A DNA stretch of 42,791 bases from Clostridiaceae bacterium AF10-41. Lineage in GTDB: Bacteria; Bacillota; Clostridia; Clostridiales; Clostridiaceae. This document shows positions 1-12,023 of the stretch, piece after piece. The notes beneath the pieces were generated by a model. That model ran no database searches and was not told the origin of the DNA. It was given only the letters and a program-made list of their open reading frames with translations. Position 1 is the first letter of the stretch, and the number at the start of each line of letters is the position of its first letter. The translations under genes and the position numbers were made by a program. The stretch lies in assembly GCA_027686065.1 (NCBI GenBank), contig JAQCTH010000031.1, forward strand, positions 1-42,791, in the 5' to 3' direction.

Positions 1-91
1 TTAATTTTCTGAAGTTTACACAAAATTATTGACAGACTCTAATCAAATTGAAATAACTGTTTAGCTAAATTATAATTTACTTTAATAATCA

Positions 92-120
92 ACCCATAAC
101 AACAACTAGTTGTTATGGGT
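92..120. repeat. Perfect inverted repeat with 12-bp arms
   Basis: The arms at 92-103 and 109-120 are exact reverse complements around a 5-base loop. It lies about 85 bases past the stop of the hydrolase at 203 (minus strand). It could terminate that unit, but neither side has a convincing T-run, so a protein-binding site is equally possible. Confidence 0.5.
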
Positions 121-202
121 CAATTTAATTACTGGTTTAAAATAACTATTAATATAAAAAATGAAACCCCAATAATATATTAATTATGAGACTAATATAT
201 TT

Positions 203-964
203 CTATTTTCCTAAGACGGCTGTGATGGAAATAAGATTTTCTAATTTCTCTACATATTGATCTGGGTGATTGATGCTAAGTTCTCCATGATAATACCCAT
301 CTAATATTTCTAATTTACTTCCTTTAATTATCTCTTGGATTTTTCTAGCTGAAGCTTTCATTATTGTTCTTTCTTTTCCACCAACTAATATTAGTACTTT
401 GGCAGAAGTATTTTTAAGAGTACTTTTAATATCATACTTAGTGTTAGCTTTCATAAAAGCAATTAGACTTTCCTTCTTGATATTGCAACTATCTTGATAG
501 TATTCATTAAACAAATCTTTTCTAATTTTTAAAGAATCAAATTGCAACTTTGAAAACCACTTTTTTGAAATTAGACTATAGAACATAGAAAAAGAAAAAT
601 CCACCATCTTATTAGTAACTTTCATTGGTATTGTTAAAGCACTTTCTATAATAGCATAGTCACAAATATCACTTTTCTGAGATAATATTTCAATAAGTAT
701 TTGTCCACCCAAAGAAAGCCCTCCTATCATTAGAATATGTCCACTACAATGTTCATCAATATATTCAATAATCCGCCTTGCATTTTCTTCAATAGATATA
801 AATTCTTCATCACTTCCTGAATGTCCATCTAAAATTGGAATAACAATATGAAAATTGTTTTTTAAATATTCAACTTCATATTTATAATTCCACCATGACA
901 ATCCACCACCATGAAGTAGCATTATAGTTTCTTTGTTTTCATTTCCATATTCTTTTATTATCAT
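203..964 (-). CDS. Alpha/beta-fold hydrolase
   Basis: The 253-residue protein has the alpha/beta hydrolase layout. An oxyanion-hole motif LLHGGG sits near residue 16, the nucleophile elbow GLSLGG has Ser84, and a late LDGYYHGE has a candidate catalytic His226. The length fits the small esterase/lipase-like members. No signal peptide or membrane segment is visible, so it should be cytoplasmic. The substrate cannot be inferred. It lies 91 bases downstream of a TetR-family gene on the same strand and is probably co-transcribed with it and controlled by it. A GGATAGG sequence about nine bases before the ATG serves as RBS. Confidence 0.8.
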   Translation of the reverse strand: MIIKEYGNENKETIMLLHGGGLSWWNYKYEVEYLKNNFHIVIPILDGHSGSDEEFISIEENARRIIEYIDEHCSGHILMIGGLSLGGQILIEILSQKSDICDYAIIESALTIPMKVTNKMVDFSFSMFYSLISKKWFSKLQFDSLKIRKDLFNEYYQDSCNIKKESLIAFMKANTKYDIKSTLKNTSAKVLILVGGKERTIMKASARKIQEIIKGSKLEILDGYYHGELSINHPDQYVEKLENLISITAVLGK

Positions 965-1055
965 ATTAATCAGCCTATCCTTTCATAAATAAACCTTGTA
1001 ATTTCAAAATTAACCTTATTAGGATTATCACTATTGGTAAAATACTTTTTAGCTT

Positions 1056-1676
1056 TTATTTCTCTTGTTCATTGTGCATATATACTTTTTTCCAAAATTC
1101 TATTAGTAATTTCATTTCCTTTTCAATTTCATCAACAACTATATTTCGAGAACGATACTTATTAAGCATAAATCCATCAACAGAGTACATTATCTCTTTA
1201 TACATAAGTTTTAAGTCTATATCTGAACGAAAAACAGAAGTGTCTATTTTTTCAAATACTTTAATTTCACTATCCAAAGTTGCATCTGCAAAACTTTTCT
1301 GAATGGAGTCCTCAATATCTGCTGACTGCTCATAATAGGCATTAATGGAAAATGAATAGATGTGAGGATATTTTTTCATAAGTGAACATTTAGCAGATAA
1401 TGCCCTATATAACATTTCAAAAAAATCTTCCGTATCTAAGACACAATATTCTGAAGTAGCTTCCCTTGTTATTTCTATAGAGTGATTCCATAAATACATA
1501 TATAATTCTTTTTTATTGGTAAAATAATGAAACAGTAATGACTTTGATATTCCACCCTCATTTGCAATTTCAGACATTGAAGCCTTTTTGTAATTGTTTT
1601 GTGAAAAAACTTTATAGGCAGCATTTAATATCTTTTGCTGTTTATCTATTGGTAAATTAAAGAATTTAATATTCAT
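1056..1676 (-). CDS. TetR/AcrR family transcriptional regulator
   Basis: The N-terminal 60 residues form a TetR DNA-binding domain: ILNAAYKVFSQNNYKKASMSEIA, then GISKSLLFHYFTNKKELY. The remaining helical part would bind the ligand and form the dimer. I place the start at the ATG at 1676, six codons inside a longer frame, because GGAGG lies four bases before it while the upstream ATG (1694) has no RBS. The gene leads a unit with the alpha/beta hydrolase, a common arrangement in which the repressor controls itself and a detoxifying enzyme. Three ATGGTC words in and after the promoter are candidate operators. The ligand is unknown. Confidence 0.88.
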   Translation of the reverse strand: MNIKFFNLPIDKQQKILNAAYKVFSQNNYKKASMSEIANEGGISKSLLFHYFTNKKELYMYLWNHSIEITREATSEYCVLDTEDFFEMLYRALSAKCSLMKKYPHIYSFSINAYYEQSADIEDSIQKSFADATLDSEIKVFEKIDTSVFRSDIDLKLMYKEIMYSVDGFMLNKYRSRNIVVDEIEKEMKLLIEFWKKVYMHNEQEK

Positions 1677-1685
1677 AACGCCTCC

Positions 1686-1750
1686 ATTGACCATATCGGT
1701 TAATATGCTCTAATTATAAATCTATTGACCATTTCTGAGAAGACCATTGA
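1686..1750 (-). promoter_or_regulatory. Promoter and repeated operator words of the TetR unit
   Basis: On the minus strand, TTCTCA (1736-1741) and TATAAT (1713-1718) are spaced by 17 bases. The word ATGGTC occurs three times: upstream of the -35, in the spacer as ATGGTCAAT (1724-1732), and at the RBS as ATGGTCAAT (1686-1694). Repeated words overlapping promoter and RBS suggest autoregulation by the TetR protein; this is inference. Confidence 0.55.
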
Positions 1751-1794
1751 AAATATAAATTCAAAAACAAATTTCCCCATTATCAATATTTTAT

Positions 1795-1815
1795 AAACTC
1801 CGAAAGGAGTTTTTT
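1795..1815 (+). terminator. Plus-strand intrinsic terminator with no obvious gene
   Basis: AAACTCC and GGAGTTT flank a GAAA tetraloop, and six T follow on the plus strand. No plus-strand gene precedes it in this window. It may stop antisense transcription. A direct repeat of TACATTCTTCATT follows at about 1825-1851. Confidence 0.5.
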
Positions 1816-1851
1816 CCTTAATTCTACATTCTTCATTTTACATTCTTCATT

Positions 1852-1875
1852 AAAAAAGGGTTGCTTTCGCAACCC
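1852..1875 (-). terminator. Intrinsic terminator of glpK
   Basis: GGGTTGC (1858-1864) pairs with GCAACCC (1869-1875). On the minus strand the stem is followed by six T (1852-1857). It starts about 11 bases after the glpK stop and closes the glpPFK unit. Confidence 0.85.
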
Positions 1876-1885
1876 TATTTTTATC

Positions 1886-3388
<1,503 letters not shown>

Positions 3389-3415
3389 TCACTCCCTCAT
3401 CTACAATCCTATTAA

Positions 3416-4171
3416 TTATAATTTTAATACAAAATCAAAAACTAAGCTACCAGCTATTCCACCAAGTATTGGTGCTATTACTGGTATCCAAGCATATCCC
3501 CAATCTGAATCTATTTTATGTTTCATTGGTAAGAAAGCATGCACTATTCTAGGCCCTAAATCTCTGGCTGGATTTATTGCATAACCAGTTGTTCCTCCAA
3601 GAGATAAGCCTATTCCCCATACTAATATACCTACTAAAAATGATCCCATAATTCCTACTGTTCCTATTATTTCTCCTCCTGAACTTTGGAAAGTAGTTTT
3701 AAATACTTCACTATAAGTTATTCCTCTTATGCCTAGTAATAATATAAAAGTACCAGTAAACTCACAGATAAAATTGTATAAGTTACTTCTTATAGCAGGT
3801 GCTGTACAGAAGGTTCCTCTTACGTCTTCTCCAACTGGTGTTTCATCATAATGTAATTTGTAGTTAACATATACTATAAGCATTCCCGCCATAGCTCCAA
3901 GCATTTGGCAAATAACATACATTAAAACTTTGTCCCACGGAAATAATCCTGATGCTGCAAGTCCAATAGTTACTGCTGGATTTAAATGAGCTCCACCCAT
4001 CCATCCTGTAATATAGGCTGCTACTGCTACAGCGAACCCCCATCCTGCTGTAATTACAATCCACCCTGAAGAATTTCCTTTTGTTTTTCTTAAAACCACA
4101 TTTGCAACTACTCCGTTACCAAGTAGAATTAAAATAAGAGTACCTAAGAATTCCGAAAAATAAGCTTGCAT
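3416..4171 (-). CDS. glpF: Glycerol uptake facilitator (aquaglyceroporin)
   Basis: The 251-residue MIP-family membrane protein has the two half-helix signatures HLNPAVT and INPARDLGPR. The Asp after the second NPA-type motif is typical of glycerol-conducting channels. About six transmembrane helices are apparent. It mediates passive entry of glycerol across the cell membrane. GGGGAG precedes the ATG. The gene lies between glpP and glpK and is preceded by a terminator hairpin (4201-4241), so expression should need read-through or antitermination. Confidence 0.95.
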   Translation of the reverse strand: MQAYFSEFLGTLILILLGNGVVANVVLRKTKGNSSGWIVITAGWGFAVAVAAYITGWMGGAHLNPAVTIGLAASGLFPWDKVLMYVICQMLGAMAGMLIVYVNYKLHYDETPVGEDVRGTFCTAPAIRSNLYNFICEFTGTFILLLGIRGITYSEVFKTTFQSSGGEIIGTVGIMGSFLVGILVWGIGLSLGGTTGYAINPARDLGPRIVHAFLPMKHKIDSDWGYAWIPVIAPILGGIAGSLVFDFVLKL

Positions 4172-4200
4172 TTTGCTCTCCCCTTTTATATTTTTTTATA

Positions 4201-4241
4201 AAAAAACTACATAGAAATGCATAAAAAACACTCCTATGTAG
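4201..4241 (-). terminator. Terminator hairpin between glpP and glpF, likely antitermination site
   Basis: On the minus strand CTACATAG (4234-4241) pairs with CTATGTAG (4207-4214), then six T follow (4201-4206). It lies 22 bases after the glpP stop and 30 before the glpF start. GlpP-family proteins are known antiterminators of glp leaders, so this is a natural target. It may also simply lower glpFK expression relative to glpP. Confidence 0.75.
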
Positions 4242-4263
4242 ATTTCTCTCCTGATCTCCATTT

Positions 4264-4824
4264 CTACATATACCAAATTTCCTTTTTAGTTGTAGATATA
4301 CAAGTTGCTCCACTTTTTAGTGTCTCCATAACATCTTCCTTATCAGAGATTAATCCCCCTGCTATCAAAGGCTTATTAAGAGTTAATGAAAGTTCTTTAA
4401 TTATCTTAAATAGTAGTCCTGGTAAAATTTCTACTGCATCACATTCTTCTACCAAATGATTCTTCATATTTTCCTTTGACAAACTATCTATCATAAATAC
4501 TCTCTGTATTGCTATAAATCCAAGTTTTTTACCTGCTCTTATAACCTGAGATTTGGTACTTATTATTCCTTCAAATTTTGTATTTTCCTTAATAAATCTT
4601 AACGCTACTTCTTTGCTAGAAATTCCTTCAACCAAATCAACATGTAGAATTCCTGTCTTATTACTTTTATATATTTTTTCACTTATGGATTTGATATTTA
4701 ATATATCACCAAACAAAATAAAAATAACTTGAATATCACTTTGTAATGCCAGATCTAGCTCCTTTTCATCCTTTACAGCTGCTACTATAGGGTTGTCCTC
4801 TAAAAGACTTTTAAAATTATTCAT
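4264..4824 (-). CDS. glpP: Glycerol uptake operon antiterminator GlpP
   Basis: The 186-residue protein matches the GlpP family of RNA-binding antiterminators with a TIM-barrel-like fold. Diagnostic stretches are NPIVAAVKDEKEL near the N-terminus, HVDLVEGIS, KSQVIRAGKKLG, DAVEILPGLL and PLIAGGLISDKEDV. In Bacillus subtilis the family member binds leader RNA when glycerol 3-phosphate is present and lets polymerase pass a terminator. Here it sits directly upstream of glpF and glpK, with a terminator hairpin in between, and has its own structured leader at 4989-5058. AGGAG lies ten bases before the ATG. Confidence 0.93.
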   Translation of the reverse strand: MNNFKSLLEDNPIVAAVKDEKELDLALQSDIQVIFILFGDILNIKSISEKIYKSNKTGILHVDLVEGISSKEVALRFIKENTKFEGIISTKSQVIRAGKKLGFIAIQRVFMIDSLSKENMKNHLVEECDAVEILPGLLFKIIKELSLTLNKPLIAGGLISDKEDVMETLKSGATCISTTKKEIWYM

Positions 4825-4988
4825 CTCCCTTTAACTCCTTTTGTAATCATTTACAGAAGCACTATTAAAATACTTAAGTATAATGACTTTAATACTGATA
4901 TAAAAAACTGATTTCAGAAAATAATAGTTACTAAAAATTTATCTTACTAAAGACTTATTCTATTCTTAGCTTTATATTTTTTAAAATT

Positions 4989-5058
4989 AAAAAAGAGCTT
5001 AGCAAAAAGAGGATATTACATCCTAGACTCTTGTGCTTAACTCTACAATCTCTTGCAC
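4989..5058 (-). promoter_or_regulatory. Structured leader with terminator upstream of glpP (element A)
   Basis: On the minus strand a GTGC word (5055-5058) is followed by an AAGCAC word (5033-5038) inside a long imperfect stem. The stem has a GGATGTAATATCC tip and ends in six T (4989-4994). GTGC can pair with GCAC as an alternative to the terminator stem. The same order of words recurs at 27665-27732 before the glycerol-3-phosphate dehydrogenase operon, which suggests a shared GlpP-responsive antiterminator. Confidence 0.6.
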
Positions 5059-5415
5059 TTATATAATAATTTTTTTTATATTTTCATTTCATAATTAATA
5101 TCTATATTTTACTATATATAAAATTACTAATCTATACACTTATTATAATACTAAATAAGTTTAAATTACAATATATTTATATTAATTTACAATTTTTTCA
5201 ATTCATATCTTTTTCACTTAATATTTAATATTTTTTATAATAAAAAATTAATAACTTAGAAATAAAATGCTATATATTAATAATAATTCATAATTAACTA
5301 TTGTAAAATTCTTTATCTAAAAAATATAAGTACTTTTCTATCAATTAACATTTTTGTACTTTTGTCTTTCATTATCTTATTATTATATATATTATTATAA
5401 TCTAATTTTATAACC

Positions 5416-5449
5416 AAAAAAGTCAGCTTCGTATAAATACAAAACTGAC
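5416..5449 (-). terminator. Terminator of the amino acid ABC transporter operon
   Basis: GTCAG (5422-5426) pairs with CTGAC (5445-5449), and the minus strand then reads six T (5416-5421). It lies 11 bases after the ATPase stop. Confidence 0.8.
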
Positions 5450-5459
5450 CTTCAAATCT

Positions 5460-6182
5460 TTAAAGTACTTTTGATAAGAAATCTATAGTTCTTGAATTTT
5501 TAGGGTTTGTAAATATTTCTTCTGGTACTCCTTGTTCTACTATATTACCGCCATCCATAAATATTATTCTATCTCCAACTTCCTTTGCGAATCCCATCTC
5601 ATGAGTTACAACAACCATAGTCATTCCCTCTTTAGCTAAGCTTTTCATAACATTTAAAACTTCTCCAACCATTTCTGGATCTAAAGCAGATGTTGGTTCA
5701 TCAAATAGCATAACATCTGGTTCCATAGCTAAAGCTCTTGCTATTGCAATTCTTTGTTTTTGTCCACCAGATAGAGATGATGGATAAGAATCAGATTTTT
5801 CTAACAATCCAACTTTTGCTAGTAAATCTTTTGCTATTTTTTCAGCTTCTGCTTTTGATTTATTTTTTACATTTATAGGTGATATAGTTATATTTTCTAA
5901 AACCGTCTTATGCGGGAATAAATTAAATTGTTGAAATACCATACCCATCTTTTCTCTTATTTTATTTATATCTATATTTTTATCTGTTATATTTTGACCT
6001 TCAAATATTATTTCACCATCTGTTGGTGCTTCTAATAAATTTAAACATCTTAGAAATGTACTTTTCCCAGAGCCTGAAGGACCAATTACAACAACAACTT
6101 CACCTTTTTTTATGTTTTCATTAATGCCTTTTAAAACTTCATTTTCTCCAAAATACTTATGCAAGTTATTAACGTGAATCAC
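5460..6182 (-). CDS. Polar amino acid ABC transporter, ATP-binding protein
   Basis: The 240-residue protein is a complete GlnQ/ArtM-type nucleotide-binding subunit. It has Walker [10 protein letters not shown] (residues 34-42), Q-loop [15 protein letters not shown], signature LSGGQKQR and Walker [15 protein letters not shown]. It energises uptake of an amino acid through the adjacent permease. Its ATG overlaps the end of the permease gene by 14 bases, so translation is probably coupled. The exact substrate (glutamine, arginine, cystine or similar) cannot be told from this subunit. Confidence 0.95.
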   Translation of the reverse strand: MIHVNNLHKYFGENEVLKGINENIKKGEVVVVIGPSGSGKSTFLRCLNLLEAPTDGEIIFEGQNITDKNIDINKIREKMGMVFQQFNLFPHKTVLENITISPINVKNKSKAEAEKIAKDLLAKVGLLEKSDSYPSSLSGGQKQRIAIARALAMEPDVMLFDEPTSALDPEMVGEVLNVMKSLAKEGMTMVVVTHEMGFAKEVGDRIIFMDGGNIVEQGVPEEIFTNPKNSRTIDFLSKVL

Positions 6183-6849
6183 TAGCCTTCATTCTCCTTT
6201 CTATATAATTCATAATTCTTCCAAGCGTAAATGTAATAACAAAATAGAATATAGCTGCAACAATTAAAGGTTCAAATGCCCTAAAAGTTTTTCCTGTAAT
6301 GACTTTTGCACTATACATAATTTCTCCAACCCCTATTACAGATGCCATTGAAGATTCCTTTATTACTGTAACAAACTCATTACCTATAGCAGGTAAAATG
6401 TTCTTAGTTGCTTGTGGCATTATTATAAGCCTCATAGCCATAAATTGGCTCATCCCTAGACTTCTTGCAGCTTCTAATTGTCCCTTATCTACAGCATCTA
6501 TACCTGCTCTTATAATCTCAGAAACATAGGCTGCTGAATTTAAAGAAACTGCTATTATACCAGCTGGTAAAGGATTCATATTTATATTTAATAACTGATC
6601 GAATCCATAATAAACTAACATAATTTGTAATAACATTGGTGTTCCTCTAATTATTTCTATATATGCTGTTGCCAACATACTTAGAGGTTTTACTTTTCCA
6701 ATTTTAAATTTTGATCTTTTCATAAGAGTTAATAATGCACCGAATATAACTCCAAATAAAACACTTAAAAGTGATATTAATATTGTCCACTGAACACCCT
6801 TATAGAAATAATCCATATTTCCAGCTAATACACTAAAATCTAATGACAA
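6169..6849 (-). CDS. Polar amino acid ABC transporter, permease
   Basis: The 226-residue protein is a HisM/GlnP-type inner-membrane subunit with about five transmembrane helices. The cytoplasmic coupling motif is [22 protein letters not shown], and [27 protein letters not shown] follows, as is typical of this family. It would form a homodimer channel with the ATPase encoded just downstream. It starts 21 bases after the binding-protein gene. Confidence 0.95.
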   Translation of the reverse strand: MSLDFSVLAGNMDYFYKGVQWTILISLLSVLFGVIFGALLTLMKRSKFKIGKVKPLSMLATAYIEIIRGTPMLLQIMLVYYGFDQLLNINMNPLPAGIIAVSLNSAAYVSEIIRAGIDAVDKGQLEAARSLGMSQFMAMRLIIMPQATKNILPAIGNEFVTVIKESSMASVIGVGEIMYSAKVITGKTFRAFEPLIVAAIFYFVITFTLGRIMNYIERRMKASDSR

Positions 6850-6870
6850 GGCTTAAACCCTCCTTAATAA

Positions 6871-7692
6871 TTAATTTTGCTTTTCTGCTAATTCATTTGC
6901 TTCTATAATAAATTTATTTAATAAATTTTCTGCTTTAATTCTATTGATTGTAGCATTTACTTTTTCTAATAAAGCTTCTTGATTCTTTTGAACTCCTACA
7001 GCTGAACCACCTTCAGTATCTTTTACTTTTTCTTCTCCGATTATAAGTTCTGGATTATTTTTAACTATCATTTCTGCAACTGGTAATTCTACTACTAAAG
7101 CTTCAATTTTTCCACCCTTTAAGGCAAGAACTAAATCATTAACATTTGAAAGTAATTGAAGATTTGCTTCTGGCACTTTCTCTTCTGCTATTTCTGCTTG
7201 AATAGCACCCATTTGTGCTCCAACCTTTTGTCCCTTTAAATCTTCAAATGTTTTATATTTATCTTTATCAGCTACTCTTACTAACATACCATGTTCAGCA
7301 GCGTAATATATATCTGAGAAATCTATTGATTTTTTTCTTTCTTCATCTGGAGTCATTCCTGATATAGCTAAATCTATTTTACCTGAAGAAACTCCAGCCA
7401 CTAGATTTTCAAAATTCATATCTTGTAATTCTAATTTTACGCCAAGATCCTTTGCTATTTCATTTGCTATATCAACATCAAATCCAACTATTTTATCTTG
7501 TCCATTCTCGTCTAATATATGAAACTCATATGGAGCATAGTCTGCACTTAAACCAACTACTAATTTACCTTTTTCTTTTATTTCTGAAAGTTTATCTTTA
7601 GCATCTTTCTTTCCACCACAGCTCACTAAACCTAATCCCATAACCCCAACTATAGTTACAGCTAAAATTTTCTTTATCATTCCTTTTTTCAT
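6871..7692 (-). CDS. Amino acid ABC transporter, substrate-binding lipoprotein
   Basis: The 273-residue protein has a positively charged N-terminus, a hydrophobic signal and lipobox LVSC with Cys25, so it is anchored in the outer leaflet of the membrane. The rest is a family-3 periplasmic binding fold: GKLVVGLSADYAPYEF, then VGFDVDIANEIAKDLG and MTPDEERKKSIDFSDIYY. The likely ligand is a polar amino acid. It is the first gene of a three-gene operon with ordered binding protein, permease and ATPase. AGGGGG lies before the ATG, and the promoter is at 7767-7796. Confidence 0.95.
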   Translation of the reverse strand: MKKGMIKKILAVTIVGVMGLGLVSCGGKKDAKDKLSEIKEKGKLVVGLSADYAPYEFHILDENGQDKIVGFDVDIANEIAKDLGVKLELQDMNFENLVAGVSSGKIDLAISGMTPDEERKKSIDFSDIYYAAEHGMLVRVADKDKYKTFEDLKGQKVGAQMGAIQAEIAEEKVPEANLQLLSNVNDLVLALKGGKIEALVVELPVAEMIVKNNPELIIGEEKVKDTEGGSAVGVQKNQEALLEKVNATINRIKAENLLNKFIIEANELAEKQN

Positions 7693-8061
7693 TTCAAATT
7701 CCCCCTCTTTATAATTAATTACTTATTATGATTAAATATACAATCTCTCAAAATTGCGATAGCATAATTATACACCTATTTTTTATTTTTATTCAATACT
7801 TTTTTTGATTTTTTTTATATATTTTTATTTTTTATAATATTTTAATGAAAATATTATAAAAAACCATATTTTTAATTTGCAATATTAAAAGTATATGCAT
7901 TTTTTTGTCTTTTTATTAATTGAAACTTTCTGTATATTTAAAAGTTGTTAGTTAATATTATACATAATATTAAATTTACTAATATTGTTTCACTTTCTAA
8001 ATATACACATATATTATTATTGAAAATTAAATGAATATAACAATTATTAGGAGTGATATAC
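7693..8061. other. Divergent intergenic region
   Basis: It separates the minus-strand transporter operon from the plus-strand ATPase gene. It contains the transporter promoter at 7767-7796 and the RBS of the ATPase gene at 8049-8053. No ORF, riboswitch or T-box was recognised. A poly-T/A tract lies at about 7790-7850. Confidence 0.55.
7767..7796 (-). promoter_or_regulatory. Promoter of the amino acid transporter operon
   Basis: On the minus strand TTGAAT (7791-7796) and TATAAT (7767-7772) are separated by 18 bases. The leader to the first ATG is about 70 bases. Confidence 0.65.
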
Positions 8062-9162
8062 TTGACTTATCCAAAAGAAAGGCATCTTTTTCCAGGAGGA
8101 AATACTTATAAGGGATTCTTCTCGTTTTATAAGTATATATTAACACAAAAAGATGCGAATAGAATTATCTGCATGAAAGGTGGACCTGGAACAGGCAAAT
8201 CCTCTTTAATGAAAAAAGTTGCTGCCCATTTTAACAATAAAGGATATTCTATAGAATATCATCACTGTTCTTCTGATAATAATTCTTTAGATGGAATTGT
8301 TATAAAGGAACTAGGATTAGCCATTTTAGATGGTACATCGCCTCATATGGTTGATCCAATTCATCCAGGCGCAGTAGATGAAATTCTTAATATGGGGATT
8401 GCACTTAACACTGATGCTCTTTCTTCAAATAAGGGGGACATTATTAATATTTGTAAGAATATTAGCAATAATTTTCAAAGGGCTTATACATTTCTCTCTT
8501 CTGCAAAATCTATCCATGATGACTGGAGTAGATTAAATTCTAGTGCTTTGGAGTATAGCAAACTAATAACCATATCTGAAAGCCTAAAAGAAGAAATATT
8601 TAATAAGCAAAAACCTGGATTTGGTGATGAAAGACATTTATTTGCAACGGCATTTACTCCAAATGGAATAATCACCTTTGCTAATGACCTTACTAATGAA
8701 TTTAAGTATAAATTTGTATTAAAAGGCGGTCCTGGATTTAGTAAAACAACTATTTTATTAGAAATAGGAAAACTTGCTCAAAAGAAAGGCTACTTCGTGG
8801 AATATATGCATGATCCATTTATTCCTGAGAGAATAGAGCATATTTTAATTCCTGAAATCTCTACCTGTGTCTTAACAGAAAATGAAATTAGTCAAACTTC
8901 CTTTAATGGAAAATTATATAATATTGAAGATTTCTGTAATAACTCTATACTTTCAAATAATAAGGATGATATAAATTACAATAAAAAAGTTTTTTATGAC
9001 TTAATTAATAAAGCTATTTCTTTAATTTCTGAAGCTCATAGACTTCACGATGATTTAGAATCTTATTATATAAACTCTATAGATTTTAATATATTAGACA
9101 ATATTTATGAAGATGTAATTCAAAAATTCGAGAAATATGTTCCTCTTCAAAATCACAACTAA
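8062..9162 (+). CDS. Two-P-loop ATPase of unknown function (PRK06851-like)
   Basis: The 366-residue protein contains two homologous halves, each with a P-loop. The first is canonical GGPGTGKSS (about residues 40-48). The second is altered, GGPGFSKTT (about 222-230), and lacks the usual Gly before Lys. Both halves carry similar context words (DANRIICMKGGPG and KYKFVLKGGPG; KGYSIEYHH and KGYFVEYMH), which supports an internal duplication. It resembles a Firmicute family I recall as PRK06851, with no assigned role. I start it at TTG 8062 because AGGAG (8049-8053) sits eight bases upstream and overlaps the earlier GTG. No signal peptide or membrane helix is seen. Confidence 0.7.
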   Translation: MTYPKERHLFPGGNTYKGFFSFYKYILTQKDANRIICMKGGPGTGKSSLMKKVAAHFNNKGYSIEYHHCSSDNNSLDGIVIKELGLAILDGTSPHMVDPIHPGAVDEILNMGIALNTDALSSNKGDIINICKNISNNFQRAYTFLSSAKSIHDDWSRLNSSALEYSKLITISESLKEEIFNKQKPGFGDERHLFATAFTPNGIITFANDLTNEFKYKFVLKGGPGFSKTTILLEIGKLAQKKGYFVEYMHDPFIPERIEHILIPEISTCVLTENEISQTSFNGKLYNIEDFCNNSILSNNKDDINYNKKVFYDLINKAISLISEAHRLHDDLESYYINSIDFNILDNIYEDVIQKFEKYVPLQNHN

Positions 9163-9224
9163 AATAATGACATGGATCTGTAGCACAATTAAAAATTAAG
9201 AATACAAAATGAAAATTTAATAAA

Positions 9225-9244
9225 AAAACTCCCTTAGGAGTTTT
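9225..9244 (+). terminator. Terminator after the two-P-loop ATPase
   Basis: AAAACTCC and GGAGTTTT pair around CTTA, about 60 bases after the stop. A run of A on one side and T on the other allows function in both directions. Confidence 0.65.
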
Positions 9245-9316
9245 CAAAACTAAATTGTTTCTAGTAATTTACAACAAATTACATCAATAATTATCCATTT
9301 TTAATTATCAATTCTT

Positions 9317-9345
9317 AATTAGGCTGTCATATAGACAGCCTAATT
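9317..9345. terminator. Strong hairpin between convergent units
   Basis: AATTAGGCTGTC (9317-9328) and its exact complement (9334-9345) flank a five-base loop. It lies between the convergent ATPase and ligA units. T-runs are weak on both sides. Flanking sequence (9190-9316) contains short repeated words such as AATTATCAATTCTTAATT. Confidence 0.55.
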
Positions 9346-9360
9346 TATTTACTAACTAAT

Positions 9361-9648
9361 TTATTTTACTAAGTTTATTATAAAAAATAAACTTATAACA
9401 GATATAATTATACATATTGATGAATATATATACTTTTCTCTACCTGATCTGTATATAAAAAATCTTACTGCCCATAATGCCATAGTTAAGCATATTCCTA
9501 TTTGTAATGATCTATACGAATTAAATATAGGCATAATATTTATGAAATGATATGTGGTTAAAAAGGTAAGAACTATAATTACACTAGTTGCTATTGCAGC
9601 TAAAGTACATATTAATGTAAAAAAATCCTTAGCTCTAAATTTACTCAT
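9361..9648 (-). CDS. Small membrane protein, function unknown
   Basis: The 95-residue protein has three predicted membrane segments, at about residues 9-30, 48-66 and 73-93, and a positively charged N-terminus (MSKFRAKDF). I do not recognise a family. Its ATG is six bases beyond the ligA stop and uses an AAAGGAG inside the end of ligA, so it is co-transcribed and probably translationally coupled to ligA. Nothing in the protein suggests a role in DNA ligation. Confidence 0.65.
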   Translation of the reverse strand: MSKFRAKDFFTLICTLAAIATSVIIVLTFLTTYHFINIMPIFNSYRSLQIGICLTMALWAVRFFIYRSGREKYIYSSICIIISVISLFFIINLVK

Positions 9649-9654
9649 TTCTAC

Positions 9655-12023
<2,369 letters not shown>

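Larger units (their letters stand above)
4825..5459. other. Long AT-rich intergenic region
   Basis: Between glpP and the ABC transporter ATPase there is no credible ORF. It holds the glpP leader element (4989-5058), the transporter terminator (5416-5449) and extremely AT-rich sequence in between. No promoter with good -35 and -10 boxes could be picked with confidence. Confidence 0.6.

Noticed and set aside
1..91. TTGACA at 30-35 as promoter
   Set aside because: No acceptable -10 at the right distance and no plus-strand gene follows.
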